Source: Polytrichum commune (taxonomy: Eukaryota > Streptophyta > Polytrichopsida > Polytrichales > Polytrichaceae). Taken from it: a stretch of 60,000 nt of DNA. The stretch lies in NCBI GenBank assembly GCA_950295325.1, contig OX485808.1:24698527-24758526 (forward strand), in the 5' to 3' direction. The notes beneath the pieces are model-generated. The model saw only the letters and a list, made by a program, of their open reading frames with translations. It was not told the DNA's origin and searched no databases. Shown piece by piece: positions 45,000 through 55,653 of this stretch (position 1 is its first letter; each line of letters starts with the position of its first letter). A program made the position numbers and the translations under genes.

Positions 45000-46460
45000 T
45001 CAAGAAGGAATAAATTCAAAGACGTCGTTCAGTGCGTTGCTGCTGGCTCCTCCATCTGCCAGGGCTGCTTCTGCCTTCTTCTTCAGCTCTTGTGCCCGTG
45101 CCCTCAAAGCGTTGCCTTCCTCTGACACAAGAATCCTCACTGCCTTCTCCAGTGTTACATACCTCTTAGGGCATGTCGAAGTTGACAATGCGGCTTTTTC
45201 CGTGGCACTGGAGAGAGTATCTGGTTGGAGCACTTCAACTGCAACCTTCAGCACATCCACTATGTGCCTGCAAATATAAAACTGATCAGTTAGCATCTGA
45301 GGCCAAGCTGCCATTGGCACACCCAACATTATGCTTTCGAGTACCGAATTCCATCCGCAGTGCGTCAAAAGGCCGCCTATAGCGGGGTGTTGTAAAATTC
45401 GTAACTGTGGCACCCATCCGTTCACCACCAATCCTTGTTCTTTAGTTCTTACTTCGAAATCCAGGGGGATAAAATCTGCAACACCTCGGGAAACCACCCA
45501 CAGAAAACTTTGCTCACTAGTCTCCAGAGCTACAGCAAGCTCCTCTACCTGTGCAGGTGTTAAACGAACTACAGTACCCATGCAAATGTAAACCACCGAT
45601 AAAGGTGGCCGTCTATCAAGCCATTGCAGGAAGTCAACACCGCTACTTCTGTCCACAAGGGACCGGTCCTTGAAGGTGGCAACATTTGAAAGTGGCCCAA
45701 CAAGGAATAGTTTTGGGATTTTCTCTGGAGACCTGACTTGCCACGTTTGCCGAATTGCATCTATCTGTGGGGCTTCCAACTCGTAAAAGCTGTTCACAAT
45801 CAAGCCATCAGCTGTGTTGACGATCGTTCCTATGTCGATGTCGTTCCTGACGCACAAATTCTTGAAATCGAGCTTAGGAGGTTTTCTGATATCCCGATGC
45901 TCTAGAGGGGGCAAACCGGCTATATTCACATGGCCCTCAAATGGTTCCAAATATGGAGAGCCCCCTGCACCTGTTTTTATCTTCAAGATCCCATCAGCAT
46001 ACAGCGGAACCTGTGCTTGTAGTGCTCTCAAATAGCCTGCTCCACAGGTCCAAAACTGAATAAAAGGAATGTCCAACTCCTTGGCTGCATCGCTGGCCCA
46101 TGTCAAGATCCTATCCCCGAAGAGGCAGGTAGGACCAGGAAGACCTGCCTTCTTATCCGCCACCAACTTGACAAGGATAGGCTGAAAGCGGAGCCTTCCT
46201 GTTGCCATGAACTCGAGCACGTCCTCTACGGGGACATCTGAAGGTGTCTCAAAATTCGTCGATCCATAATCGTGGTAAGATACTAGATTGAAGTCAAGTG
46301 TTTGAAGCTCTTCGAAAGTCTTGAGCAATGCGATTTCCCTTGCGAGAGCTACAAAGGTGATCGTGACACCTCTCTTCGCCAGAGATACAGCATAGCGGTA
46401 CATGCCACGGAAGTGGGCTTGCAGTAATAATGTTAAAATCAACACATGCTTCTGACCCAT
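45000..46460 (-). CDS. UDP-glycosyltransferase (family 1, PSPG box)
   Basis: An intact single-exon ORF of 486 aa, the usual UGT length. The N-terminal acceptor half starts MGQKHVLILTLLLQAHFRG; H16 is the expected catalytic base and D116 (CLFGDRIL) the likely dyad partner. The C-terminal donor half carries the PSPG signature at 349-393: WVPQLRILQHP, GGLLTHCGWNSVLES, GVPMAAWP and terminal DQ (Q393), the last favouring UDP-glucose. The box is 45 rather than 44 residues, with one extra residue between WP and DQ. The enzyme would transfer sugar to a small molecule in the cytosol; the acceptor is unknown. The start is the first ATG and fits UGT starts. No neighbour gene suggests a pathway. Confidence 0.95.
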   Translation of the reverse strand: MGQKHVLILTLLLQAHFRGMYRYAVSLAKRGVTITFVALAREIALLKTFEELQTLDFNLVSYHDYGSTNFETPSDVPVEDVLEFMATGRLRFQPILVKLVADKKAGLPGPTCLFGDRILTWASDAAKELDIPFIQFWTCGAGYLRALQAQVPLYADGILKIKTGAGGSPYLEPFEGHVNIAGLPPLEHRDIRKPPKLDFKNLCVRNDIDIGTIVNTADGLIVNSFYELEAPQIDAIRQTWQVRSPEKIPKLFLVGPLSNVATFKDRSLVDRSSGVDFLQWLDRRPPLSVVYICMGTVVRLTPAQVEELAVALETSEQSFLWVVSRGVADFIPLDFEVRTKEQGLVVNGWVPQLRILQHPAIGGLLTHCGWNSVLESIMLGVPMAAWPQMLTDQFYICRHIVDVLKVAVEVLQPDTLSSATEKAALSTSTCPKRYVTLEKAVRILVSEEGNALRARAQELKKKAEAALADGGASSNALNDVFEFIPS

Positions 46461-47515
46461 GTTGCTCAGGATGAGCTACAATTCTCAGCTTCCCAGCTAG
46501 AAGCTTTAACGGTAGCTTTTGAAGGGCTATTAATAACAAGTACCAGTGATTGAATAGCTTATGTTTATCTGAAAAGCAATCTTGACTTCCAGGACCCTGA
46601 AGATCGATTTCAATTTCAGGTTTTGATCAGCTCCAAGATGATTTCAAGCCAACCTTCAATATCAATACAACGAGTAAAAACATGATTCCAATGAAAACAC
46701 CATCTGTGTTGGACACATCTTGTAATGATCCCTAAACATTACAGTTGTAGAAGCCTACAACAAAGTTTCTCATATACCTTCCCAAAAGGACAACAAAAGG
46801 CAAAAAACCGAACGTAATTTTTATACAGTTAGTAGGCAAAAAACTTTCGTACATAGAGAGGTAAAGCAAAAGAACACCAACTACACATACAATGAACAGC
46901 ATATCTGCATTTTATTGAGAAAGCTCCGGTTTTCTCCACCTCATTCAAGACCAGCTTAAAATCTTCTAAACGAGCAATATGCATACAATAATTGCTAAAA
47001 TCAAGCCAAGCATTTCCATCTACAAGACCAAAGCAGTTTGGCTCAGGCACATACCTGAACCATTAATCGTGTTGTCGCTTCAGCACTGCACAAGCTAAGT
47101 AAGAAATGGTTCTTGCAACAAAAACGTGAAAACCGGATGCACGCTACCCACCATGCTTTGCTGCCAAGGCAGAGCAACACCAGATCATTCACCCGGCGAG
47201 GATACCCACAGACTCGCCGTCATGTGGCAGAGAGCCAATTAAACACCGGGTCCGGCGACACACCTACGGACGAGCACTCCCTAGCACTTCCCTCCTACAC
47301 TACACATGCACGACAAACTCAACGACAGTTGTGCATGCGGAGCACAAGTGAAGCCGATCGACCTTGTGCTAAAATGGTGATGTGATGTGACTGAGAGGTG
47401 TTACAAGTAGATGCGAGACGGGGAGAGTTGCAGGCCGCCGGGAGAACGCGGACAAGACGCTGTCGAGGCAAGGGCTGATCACACCGGCCATTAGCCTCTC
47501 CGGCTGACATCATCA
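46461..47515. other. UGT 5' flank and GC-richer spacer
   Basis: 46461-47050 is AT-rich upstream sequence. 47100-47515 is GC-richer, with the motif 'cggccattagcctctccgg' near its end. No gene recognised. Confidence 0.35.
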
Positions 47516-48116
47516 GTGTTAGCCTCTCCGGTAATAATGTGAAAAAGTGATAATGTGAAAAAGGAATAATGTGAAAAAGTGATGGGCCAACATCTATTTC
47601 TCAACACAATCATTAGCAATCACTAGCAATTTTACAGTTGGAATCGGATGGAAAGTTTGGAGTGGTTAGGGCATGAGGGGTTGATCACATGCACCACCCA
47701 CTTTTGGCACCGTTTGCTAGCATCTCCGGTTGTAATAATGTGAACAATGGTGGGCCAACATCCATTTCTGTACAGAATTCCCAACAATTTCACGGTTGGA
47801 ACCGGACCAAAAGTTCGATGTGATCGGGGCATGACCCGATCGACGGACATTAAACACCCCCCCCCCCCACCACCACCACAACCACCACACATGTGAACAT
47901 GAGGGGTTGATCGCACCACCCACTTTTGGCACCGTTTGCTAGCATCTCCGGTTGTAATAATGTGAACAATGATGGGCCAACATCCATTTCTATACAAAAT
48001 TCCCAACAATTTCATGGTTGGAACAAGACCAAAAGTTTGATGTGATTGGGGCATGATCCAATCGACGAACATTAAACAACCCCCCCCCCCCCACCACCAC
48101 CACCACCACCACCACA
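47516..48116 (+). repeat. Three ~222 bp tandem copies ending in C/CCA runs
   Basis: Unit landmarks 'cttttggcaccgtttgctag', 'catctccggttgtaataatg' and 'gatgggccaacatccatttc' recur at 47701 and 47923; a more divergent first copy starts near 47516 ('agcctctccggtaataatg'). Copies 2 and 3 end in a poly-C tract followed by (CCA)n at about 47857 and 48078. A 228-codon minus-strand ORF here results from these runs and is not a gene. Confidence 0.85.
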
Positions 48117-48117
48117 C

Positions 48118-48725
48118 ACACACACAAAAAAAAAACTTTTTGTGGGAGGTAGATTCGGGCAGGGGCAACCCTCCATAAAGAAATCCAAATCTTTTGGACC
48201 TAACCGAAAACTTTTGCCCGCATGCCTGACCGACTTCGGAAAAACCATTGCCCTTGCATTCTTGAAGGCCATTTATCCACAAATCCCATTTTGAGTGCAC
48301 TTCACCTACAAGGTCCAAAATCCAATATATATGTTCACTTCTATTGAGTAAATAAGCAATTGACTAGGAATTCATTCAATCACATTTACTTAGTTTAAAC
48401 CCGTATGAATGTTTTGTGAAAGTAGAAGGTATTAACTAAATTACAATATTTAACATACATAAAAAAATTAACAATTCCTCTGATTCCATTTTAAAATGAC
48501 AAAGACCCTTTCAATGGTAAGTCACAAAAATTATAACCTCAGTGCTAATGAGGGTTTTGTAATATTTTTTACTTCCAAGCTAATTACATGCTTTATTGAC
48601 GGTTTCGACGTTGGGCGGGTGGATGGGCAAGCAAAGTATTCAGTTGGGTCCAAAAAATTTGGATTTCCTTATGGGGGATTGCCCTTGCCGAATCTACCTC
48701 CCCCGAAAAGTTCAAAGGGGGGGGG
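48118..48725 (+). repeat. Inverted repeat pair
   Basis: About 48118-48260 (ggtagattcgggcaggggca, 'aaatccaaatcttttggacc') is inverted with about 48600-48725 ('gggtccaaaaaatttggatt', ttgcccttgccgaatctacc). The region between is AT-rich, so the pair could fold into a long stem. Confidence 0.7.
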
Positions 48726-50030
48726 GAGGTGCCCCAATCAGAGTGTGGATCTATGTCCGGGAAGCACTGGCAATTAATTGCAGACGAACCGGTTGAGTTC
48801 GAAAAATAACCGGTTGACGTTCAAGGGGGTTCACCTTCAATTCCCCATTCTTTCACCAACCTGTAGAGCTGATTTGTGATTGTAGAATTTCTTTTATCTC
48901 CTTGGGTTTTTTTCCTTTTCTATTGAGGATGGTAGCATTCTTTTGGTTTGGGTGGCATTTGATATCCGGTGCACCCTACCACCTATGGTCGCCCGAATCA
49001 TAGTTGGGGTATGTAGTTTCAACCAAACATGTGGAGACCTAGGGGCTTGCCTTTGGGGGAGCCCTAGGTGCTAGCCGGCTTGTCGTTCAAGGGGGTTCAC
49101 CTTCGAAAGGAGGCAGTAGTCTTTGGGGCCCTCTAATTCTCGTATTTCCTGTTTTCGGATTACATATAGATTTGGAGCAATTCGAAAATGAAGCAAGACC
49201 ATCATAATTCATGCCAGTGGCAACATCGGAATTGTCTTTCTTTCTTTCTTTGGTTTGGGTGGAAGGTGGGGGGAACTGACAGAAAGCGGGTTCATTTCCA
49301 TACTCCAGATTATCTCTTACTGCTTCTTTGTAAGTGCACCCTTAGCCATGCCCTTTGTGGCAAGACTGCAAAACCATCTATATATTTAAGTTCGTTGTTG
49401 TTTCCTCATAAAATCATACACGCCAGGAAAGAAGCTGCAGCCAGATTGCAAGGGAAAGACCTTCCGGCTTGAGGCGAAGGTGATCACAAGGTGCGAAGAT
49501 TGTCAGCAAAATTTTCTTGGTAAGTCGCCCGTCTCCTCTAATCTTTGTGCACATGGCTCTGACCGCCTGTCGCCAAACTGCCTAGAAAATGTGTCCAAAT
49601 TTGCGAATTCTAGCTATCATAAAATGTGTGCTCTAAAGACCATAGGCTTCACAAAGCAAGGTACATAGATGGGTCTCATACGGTTACTTTTTCTGACTAG
49701 CCCACTTCTCCTAGGATATGAACCATGGAATTCCCACAAGAGCATGGAAAACCTTATGCTTATGCGCAGAAATAAGGATATCATTCGGAGCAATGCGTAA
49801 CTCCACATAATAACCACACTAATTAGACAAAATCATGTACCTCTCTTAATACCGTGCTAAGAAAACAAAAGGGTTCAGGGAGAATGTGTAGTGCCGAGTG
49901 CCGATCTAGTGGTCTTCAACCGGTTATTTCTCAAACTCAACCGGTTCATTTCTAACTAACATTAATCAAATTAGTTCATATTGAAGTTGTAGTAAACTAA
50001 TTTATTTTGTGTTTTGAAATGTGTAGTCAT
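48726..50030. other. Spacer with short local repeats
   Basis: 'gttcaagggggttcaccttc' occurs at ~48819 and ~49085. 'aaccggttga..ttc'-like motifs occur at ~48787, 48810, 49918 and 49940. A possible isolated exon at 49427-49519 is discussed in the findings. No complete gene. Confidence 0.4.
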
Positions 50031-50137
50031 GGGGAAGGAGACATGTCAAAAAGGAGATTTGGTACTAACGGAGGCAACCTTGGAGGAGGCAACTTTGGAA
50101 GAGATTACTTTGGAGAACCGTTGAGAAAGAAGATTGG

Positions 50138-50752
50138 ATGCAAGTTATTAATGATGAAGCGCCTTTCTATTGTCTTGTAAGGGCAAGAGGAAAGAAGTGC
50201 CCATATGGTCCGTTCAAGTACCGATTTCATTTGAATGATCACATGAGGAAAACCCATCTCATGATATTTTCTAAAATCAAGCCGGGGCCGAAAGTTGCAA
50301 CAACGACCAAGAACGGTGTAAAAAAAATGTCAATGGTGGTGAATGTAAAGGAAATGAATTTCAAAGTTATGTCAAATTCTTTAAAGCGGGCGAGAAAAGA
50401 ATTTTGGAAAAAATCCAAGCAATGGGAGGCAAGAGCGAAGGCAATGTGGGAGAAATTGGAAGCAAAAAATATTGACAATAACCACATCGGTTCTTGTCCT
50501 ACACTCTTAACTCTCACTCAAAAGTCTCAAAAGTTTGAAGAGCTTTTGGGAATCACGTCTTTGGGTAAAGGTGTGATTGATGTGACCAAATTTGAGAAAT
50601 TACACAATTCTCAAGTTTTGGCTACTTTAGTTCGTGCTTGTTCTTCTACTAACAAGAGAGTTACCAAGGCAATGAGGACTTCATTTCTACCAAAGGATTG
50701 GGAGCAAAATGAAAATGCAAGAAAACAATTTGTGACTCCAATTTTGACATAG
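50138..50752 (+). CDS. Hypothetical protein with one zinc-finger-like motif
   Basis: A 204-codon ORF. Near the N-terminus C12-x8-C21 and HLNDHMRKTH (H35, H40) form a C2H2-like unit with unusually long Cys spacing. A Lys/Arg-rich, helix-prone middle follows (residues ~75-115: ARKEFWKKSKQWEARAKAMW). The C-terminal third has no recognisable motif. I do not recognise the family. A leader peptide at 50031 (MGKETCQKGDLVLTE...) is in another frame and might be joined by splicing. The position next to a decayed MULE on the opposite strand and a 94-bp satellite suggests a transposon-borne accessory gene, but that is inference. Confidence 0.5.
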   Translation: MQVINDEAPFYCLVRARGKKCPYGPFKYRFHLNDHMRKTHLMIFSKIKPGPKVATTTKNGVKKMSMVVNVKEMNFKVMSNSLKRARKEFWKKSKQWEARAKAMWEKLEAKNIDNNHIGSCPTLLTLTQKSQKFEELLGITSLGKGVIDVTKFEKLHNSQVLATLVRACSSTNKRVTKAMRTSFLPKDWEQNENARKQFVTPILT

Positions 50753-50985
50753 CATCGTACTAAATTCTCTTCAAACATATAAGTATCTCTATATTTATTT
50801 GAATTATCTTATTCATTCATAATTCTCACTTCGTAATGTTTTATTTCTTATTGGTCTTCAATGTTTACATTTCAATTTGTTTTTTGTTTTTTGTATCTAA
50901 TGTTTGAATTTTTTTACTAATAGGGCTATATTAGGAAAAGAGAAGTGGATTTCTCAATACATAAATCTTAGAGAATGTCACTACG

Positions 50986-51174
50986 ATGGAAATGATAGAG
51001 GTAGCGTGTGAGACTTACAAATCCAATTCGCTTAATAATATTGAAGAGGAGGAAATTATAGAAGAAGAAGTGGAAGAAGAAGAAGTGGAAGACAAAGAAA
51101 AAGAAGAAAAAGAACGAGAGGAGATTGATGAAGACGATGAAGATAATGAAGATGAAGAAAATGACAATGAATAA
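50986..51174 (+). CDS. Small acidic ORF, possibly a 3' exon of the preceding gene
   Basis: A 62-codon ORF made almost entirely of Glu/Asp after MEMIEVACETYKSNSL. Acidic tails of this type occur at the ends of plant transposon-encoded proteins, but low-complexity GAA/GAT repeats can give the same result by chance. No splice path from 50752 could be settled. Confidence 0.25.
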   Translation: MEMIEVACETYKSNSLNNIEEEEIIEEEVEEEEVEDKEKEEKEREEIDEDDEDNEDEENDNE

Positions 51175-51402
51175 TGATGTAGAGATATTCATAGGAATCC
51201 AAATGTGTGTAAGTTCTTCATAATTACATTTTCTTGAATAATTATGAAAGAGTTTTTATACTCTTTGTCAATATGAGGATTTAGAATTTAGCATTCTTCC
51301 ATATATTACATTTCATATGCAATTTTTTTTTTCAATCAATGAATTTTTTTTGTAATGTGTATTTTCATATAAACTTGTTCAACTAAACATTTTAAATTTT
51401 TT

Positions 51403-51862
51403 GCAATACTCGTCGTGTATCAAACAGTGATACAATTTTAAATTGCTTTCGGTTCATAATGAGTCTTGCCTCAAGTTTTCAACCCTAAACCCAATATGCA
51501 ATACCCATCGTAAATAAGACAGTAATACAATTCCTAAAAAATCCGGTAAGTGATAGGCATTGCCTCAACTTTTGAAAAATAAGTCAAATATGCAATACCC
51601 ATCGCGAACAAAACAGTGATAGAATTCCTAAAAAAATCCGATTGATGATGGATATTGCCTCTGCTTTTGAAAAATAAGTCAAAGATGCAATACCCATCGC
51701 GAACAAAACAGTGATAGAATTCCTAAAAAATTCGGTTAATGATGGGTATTGCATTTATTTTTGAAAAGTAAAACAAACATATAATATCCTTTACGAACAA
51801 GACAGTGATATAATTTTATTTCATTTCCTGGTTCATGATGGGTATTGCTTAAATCAAAGTTT
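51403..51862 (+). repeat. Five-copy 94-95 bp satellite, each unit a hairpin
   Basis: Units start at 51403, 51498, 51592, 51687 and 51781. Most units open with GCAATACCCATC and close with the inverse, GATGGGTATTGC, at about position 55-68, giving a 12-bp stem. The loop contains the conserved 'aaaacagtgatagaattcct'. Confidence 0.88.
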
Positions 51863-51901
51863 GTTATGTATTTCATTGATGATATGTGACACTATTAGGC
51901 A

Positions 51902-51941
51902 TGTGACACTAAATACCATAAATGGTGTATTTTTCCTAGTG
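51902..51941 (+). mobile_element. Right terminus of a CACTA-like element
   Basis: GTGACACTAAATACCATA..TGGTGTA is followed by ttttcctagtg, which inverted reads CACTAGGAAAA, a typical EnSpm/CACTA start. The satellite just upstream would fit CACTA subterminal repeats. The opposite end was not found. Confidence 0.4.
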
Positions 51942-52503
51942 CAAAAAAAACTAGTACATCTATCTTAAGCTTCATTAAGGGCCACGACCATATTTTTCTA
52001 TATAGTCCCATTGATTGAAATACAAATGGCAATTTTGCTTTGCTCCACACTAAGTCACCAAAAGTAAGATTGATTGTGTCAAAGAACAAATGAAGAAGTG
52101 ACATAGAACCCTACATATGTTGATATAGATAATGTTTGATGGTCACCCGGATGTGAGGTGACTATCTTAACAAAATGACAAGGACCATCATCTTTACATT
52201 ATATCATATAGTATGATATTTTTTAAAGCGATGTGGATTATTCTTTGTCATGGCTCTGCAACAAGGAAATCATTTTTTCTTACAACCCTTGGTCACTATC
52301 AATGAAAGGCCCTTATTTGAATATAATGCATATGGAGCAAGAATAGATGGAAAAAAATCCATAAAATGTAAAATGTAGAAAGGAACAAAAAGAGAAGCAA
52401 AGAATATTAAACTAAAAGGAGAAGGCCATGCCCATAGTGAACCAAAATAAGCTAAGAATTTATATCAATGTCGATTCATATTTTATCATAGAATAAAAAC
52501 ATT
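51942..52503. other. 3' flank of the MULE relic
   Basis: AT-rich, no ORF of note. Confidence 0.35.
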
Positions 52504-54620
52504 TTATGCATCTAAAGAACTACGGTTTCTCTTCCTTTGAGAAGAAATCGCGAGCATTGCTTGCTCACGAAAAAAAATTTTCCGTACAATGGAATTTCCT
52601 AAACCATCGTCCACTACTTGAAAGACCGATTGAGGATGTAAATTGTCAACTTCAATTTGTCCCCGAATTCGCTTAAGATCTGTAAGAGTCTTAGTCATCA
52701 TTGCTTGCAAGTATTGTACAAGTAGAATACCACCTCCTTCGGCTTCTTCTCTAGCATCCTCTTGTAATTTTTGAATAGCCAAAAGACATCTTTCAATGGA
52801 TGATTGAGTTTGTCTTGAAGGTTCAATAGGAGTACAATGTGTATCTCCACCAATATTTGTGATATCTTTTATATCATCTTCTTTGTCTTCCATAGCATCA
52901 TCAGTGTTGTCTATGTTATCTTGACAATCACGTATATGACCGTTTTCAAATGGACCTATTGGTATACTCAATTCAAACATAGTTCCAAGTCCACCTCGAA
53001 GGGATCCATAATAAATACCAAGAAATTCTAACATAACACCTCACGAAATATCAGTGGATGCCTTAATGACGGCAAGTTGGTGTTTATACATATTCCCTCT
53101 AATACACCACTCACAAGAGCACGAAACATACGAGGTGTAGGGTTCAACAATATCGTACCAACGGCCTGGAGCGGTTTGTGATTGTACCTGTCATCCACCC
53201 AAAATTGTTTCATGGCGACGGATATCCTCCAACGGAATGGTTTTTGCTTTAATAATGCCACTAGCTACGATCTTCTCTACCCGCTTGTTGAGGACAAACC
53301 CATTCAATTTCCTCCCGTGATTGTACATGTAGTGTGTAACTACAGGAGTAGTCAAACGCCACACCAAAAAATCCATTCGACGACCTTGAAGTTGATGGTT
53401 GTCAATCTTCATCCAACGTTTCAGAGCTGCATGGTAAGACTCAATACTTGCTTGTGTATCTTGGTTTGAGTGCGGATTCCGACGGTGGCCCACAAGATAC
53501 ATATCTACAAAATATAAATTATAAAAATACATGAATTAGGAAAAATTATCAAAAATTATAATAATATTTTGATAAAGAATATGATAGAATGCTATAGAAT
53601 ACATCATAAAATGAACAAAAAAATTAAAATAGAGTAGCAATAAATACTCACTTTCATGGTCGTAGTGTACATTGATAAACTATTCCATTTTCTCCACATA
53701 TAGAAAGTTGAATAAACCTTCCCTAATTGTGCGAGCACGCTTCAAAAAATCCTCTTCGCTCTCTTAGTATTCAATAGAAAGATACATGAAAGAATGCAGT
53801 TGTTTGTAAACAAGGTCCCTCAAGGTATCCAAATTAGGTACTTTTATCCAAACATGGTTTTTCCAATTATTTAAAACATGAAAAGAACATAAGTAGATGG
53901 GAACCTCGTCTTCAGGCCACGCTCGCTTAATTGCATTCATTTGGTAGTCTGCATCATCACCAATGAAGCATGAGGGAAGAAAATCCTCCCTATATTGTTG
54001 GAGGTGCCTTCGTAGTGGCTCCAACCACATGACTAGATTTTCTTCTGTCATTCGGCTTGTGAGAACCCAAGCCACGGGAATACCATTATTTCAGTCATCA
54101 AATACTAACAATGAAAATAATGGATACTTCGATACATTGGTCCCAAAAGTTGCGTCCATTGCAATGGCACCATTATGTCCATACTTGAGCATAATTTCTT
54201 TTTGCCATGGTGTTTGTATACCTAAAATGAAAGGCAAATCTATGACATCATTTTTTTCGTGCCAAATGAAAACGTCATTTGGGTGCTCTAAAGCCCACAT
54301 CTTCACACTATCAAAGTCATTATGATGGCGGCGTCATACACCCATCTTCAATCTACTCTCATAGTAAGCAATATCCTTAAGTTGAACAAAGTCATCACGT
54401 ACGTCTGGGCATTTCATCTTCCTCCGTTAAATCCAATTCTGTCTGTGCTCTTCATAAACTTGTTTAGCAGTGAACCCCTTACCCAATTGTGTTTTCACCC
54501 ATATCTTCAATTCTTTTGACATCCGGGGTTAGTAAGCCGACTTCCTCCCTATTGAAAGCTTGTCCTCCAATCCATGGGCAGGTGATCCATCTTGGACGAT
54601 ACAGCTTTGAGAGCGGAAAG
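52504..54620 (-). pseudogene. MULE transposase relic (DDE + SWIM), nonsense-only decay
   Basis: One reading frame can be followed from about 54620 to the natural stop at 52504. Blocks in order: LEDKLSIGRKSAY, KELKIWVKTQLGKGFTAKQ, KCPDVRDDFVQLKDIAYY, MDATFGTNVSKYPLFSLL (first DDE Asp), NNGIPVAWVLTSRM, FIGDDADYQMNAIKRAWP (second Asp) and YLCSFHVLNNWKNHVW. Then a ~146 bp GT-AG intron (about 53653-53508), NMYLVGHRRNPHSN, a SWIM remnant CSCEWCIRGNMYKH (the last Cys is now Tyr), and a 176-residue acidic tail. Eight in-frame stops interrupt it: 54529, 54427, 54334, 54091, 53764, 53680, 53191 and 53041. I found no frameshift. A live element would encode a Mutator-like transposase. Confidence 0.82.
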
Positions 54621-55114
54621 CGGAAAGCGGAAAGGAATTAAATTTAGTAAACTTCTCATACCAAATTTAGAAGTATTTTTTTAAAGTATCGAATATTCTC
54701 AGTATATTCTGGATTTCTCTTAAAAATAGAATAAAATTGTGACCTATTTCCGTGAAATATTTAGGTAAAAAAAAATCAAAAGGCCCTGAATTTGAAAGGG
54801 TCTCATTACATTTGGAAATCGTGAAGAGATAAAATTAAGATAGAACAAAAAAGTATATGATAAAACCAATGATGAACCAAGAAAGAACGAATGAGAATAA
54901 TTATATGGAGGTTGGTATAATTGAAGAATGAATGAATCAAAATACAAAGGACGATCAACTTGCTTCGTTTTTATTCCATCAATTTTGTCTTTGTCCTATG
55001 TGTGAGTCAACTCTAGAACTTGGACTCCAACAATTATTGTTTGTGATATTATCTTCAGTTGTATATAAATGAGGACATAAGTTATACTCGCATCCAATAC
55101 GGATGTAGAGACAT
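54621..55114. other. AT-rich spacer between the two transposase genes
   Basis: A (ggaaagc)n trio at about 54615-54636 borders the MULE relic. No gene. Confidence 0.4.
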
Positions 55115-55653
55115 ATGCACACAATGGGAGAGGAGAGAGACATGTTTGCTGGCCTAGGATGGAAGAAAGAGATTAGAAGTCTAGGAGATCCCCATATTCC
55201 CTTTAATACATCGTCGAAACATGACATAGGTGCTGGAAATCAACATAGTGATGACTACGAGCTCACTCCATTTTTGCAGTCCACACAAGCATGGAGGTGG
55301 AGGATGCAGGAGGAGCAGAAACGATATGCAAAAAAAAAAAACGAGGTGATGTGCAAGAGAAGTAGGAAACAAGGTGCATAAATAGTGAAGCAAATGATGC
55401 GGCTAATTTGAATGAAGACAAGGCAATCGACACGGAGCAGGAAGTCAAGATGGTAGGCGAATCTTCGAGGTCTTTGTCGTTTCGCGATAGAATGAGAGGA
55501 TTATCACCGCATCGTCGTCTATTGAAGGATCGAATGAGGGATAAAACAGTTTCGTACGTTGATTTGCTTCGACCGGGTCCACCTCCATCAAGAAGGGACG
55601 ATGAAAAGAAGTCCGAAGCATGTAGGAGGATGGAAACACGGAAGTATAGTTGA
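55115..55653 (+). pseudogene. Two-part small ORF, probable broken companion gene
   Basis: The first part, 55115-55381, encodes 88 aa (MHTMGEERDMFAGLGWKKEI ... WRWRMQEEQKRYAKKK) and runs into a homopolymer of about eleven A at ~55330. The second part, 55408-55653, encodes 81 aa (EVKMVGESSRSLSFRDRMRG ... VDLLRPGPPPSRRDDEKK) in a frame offset by one. That second frame is also open upstream (NSEANDAANL) except for one TAG near 55363. Both parts are basic and Arg-rich. A single gene broken in the A-run is plausible. The family is not recognised. Confidence 0.4.

Noticed and set aside
47632-48318. 228-codon minus-strand ORF with poly-Gly stretches
   Set aside because: It is produced by poly-C/(CCA)n runs inside a tandem repeat; the peptide repeats with the DNA units and has no domain.
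50968-51192. Minus-strand ORF rich in Phe
   Set aside because: It is the complement of the GAA/GAT acidic stretch and has no independent support.
51403-51862. Regularly spaced repeats resembling a CRISPR array
   Set aside because: Whole 94-bp units repeat with no unique spacers, and the context is a plant nuclear genome.
52504-54620. Stops restored by U-to-C RNA editing or stop readthrough
   Set aside because: Such editing is known from organelles of some seed-free plants, not nuclear genes, and it cannot convert TGA or TAG to Trp. The intact genes here use ordinary stops.
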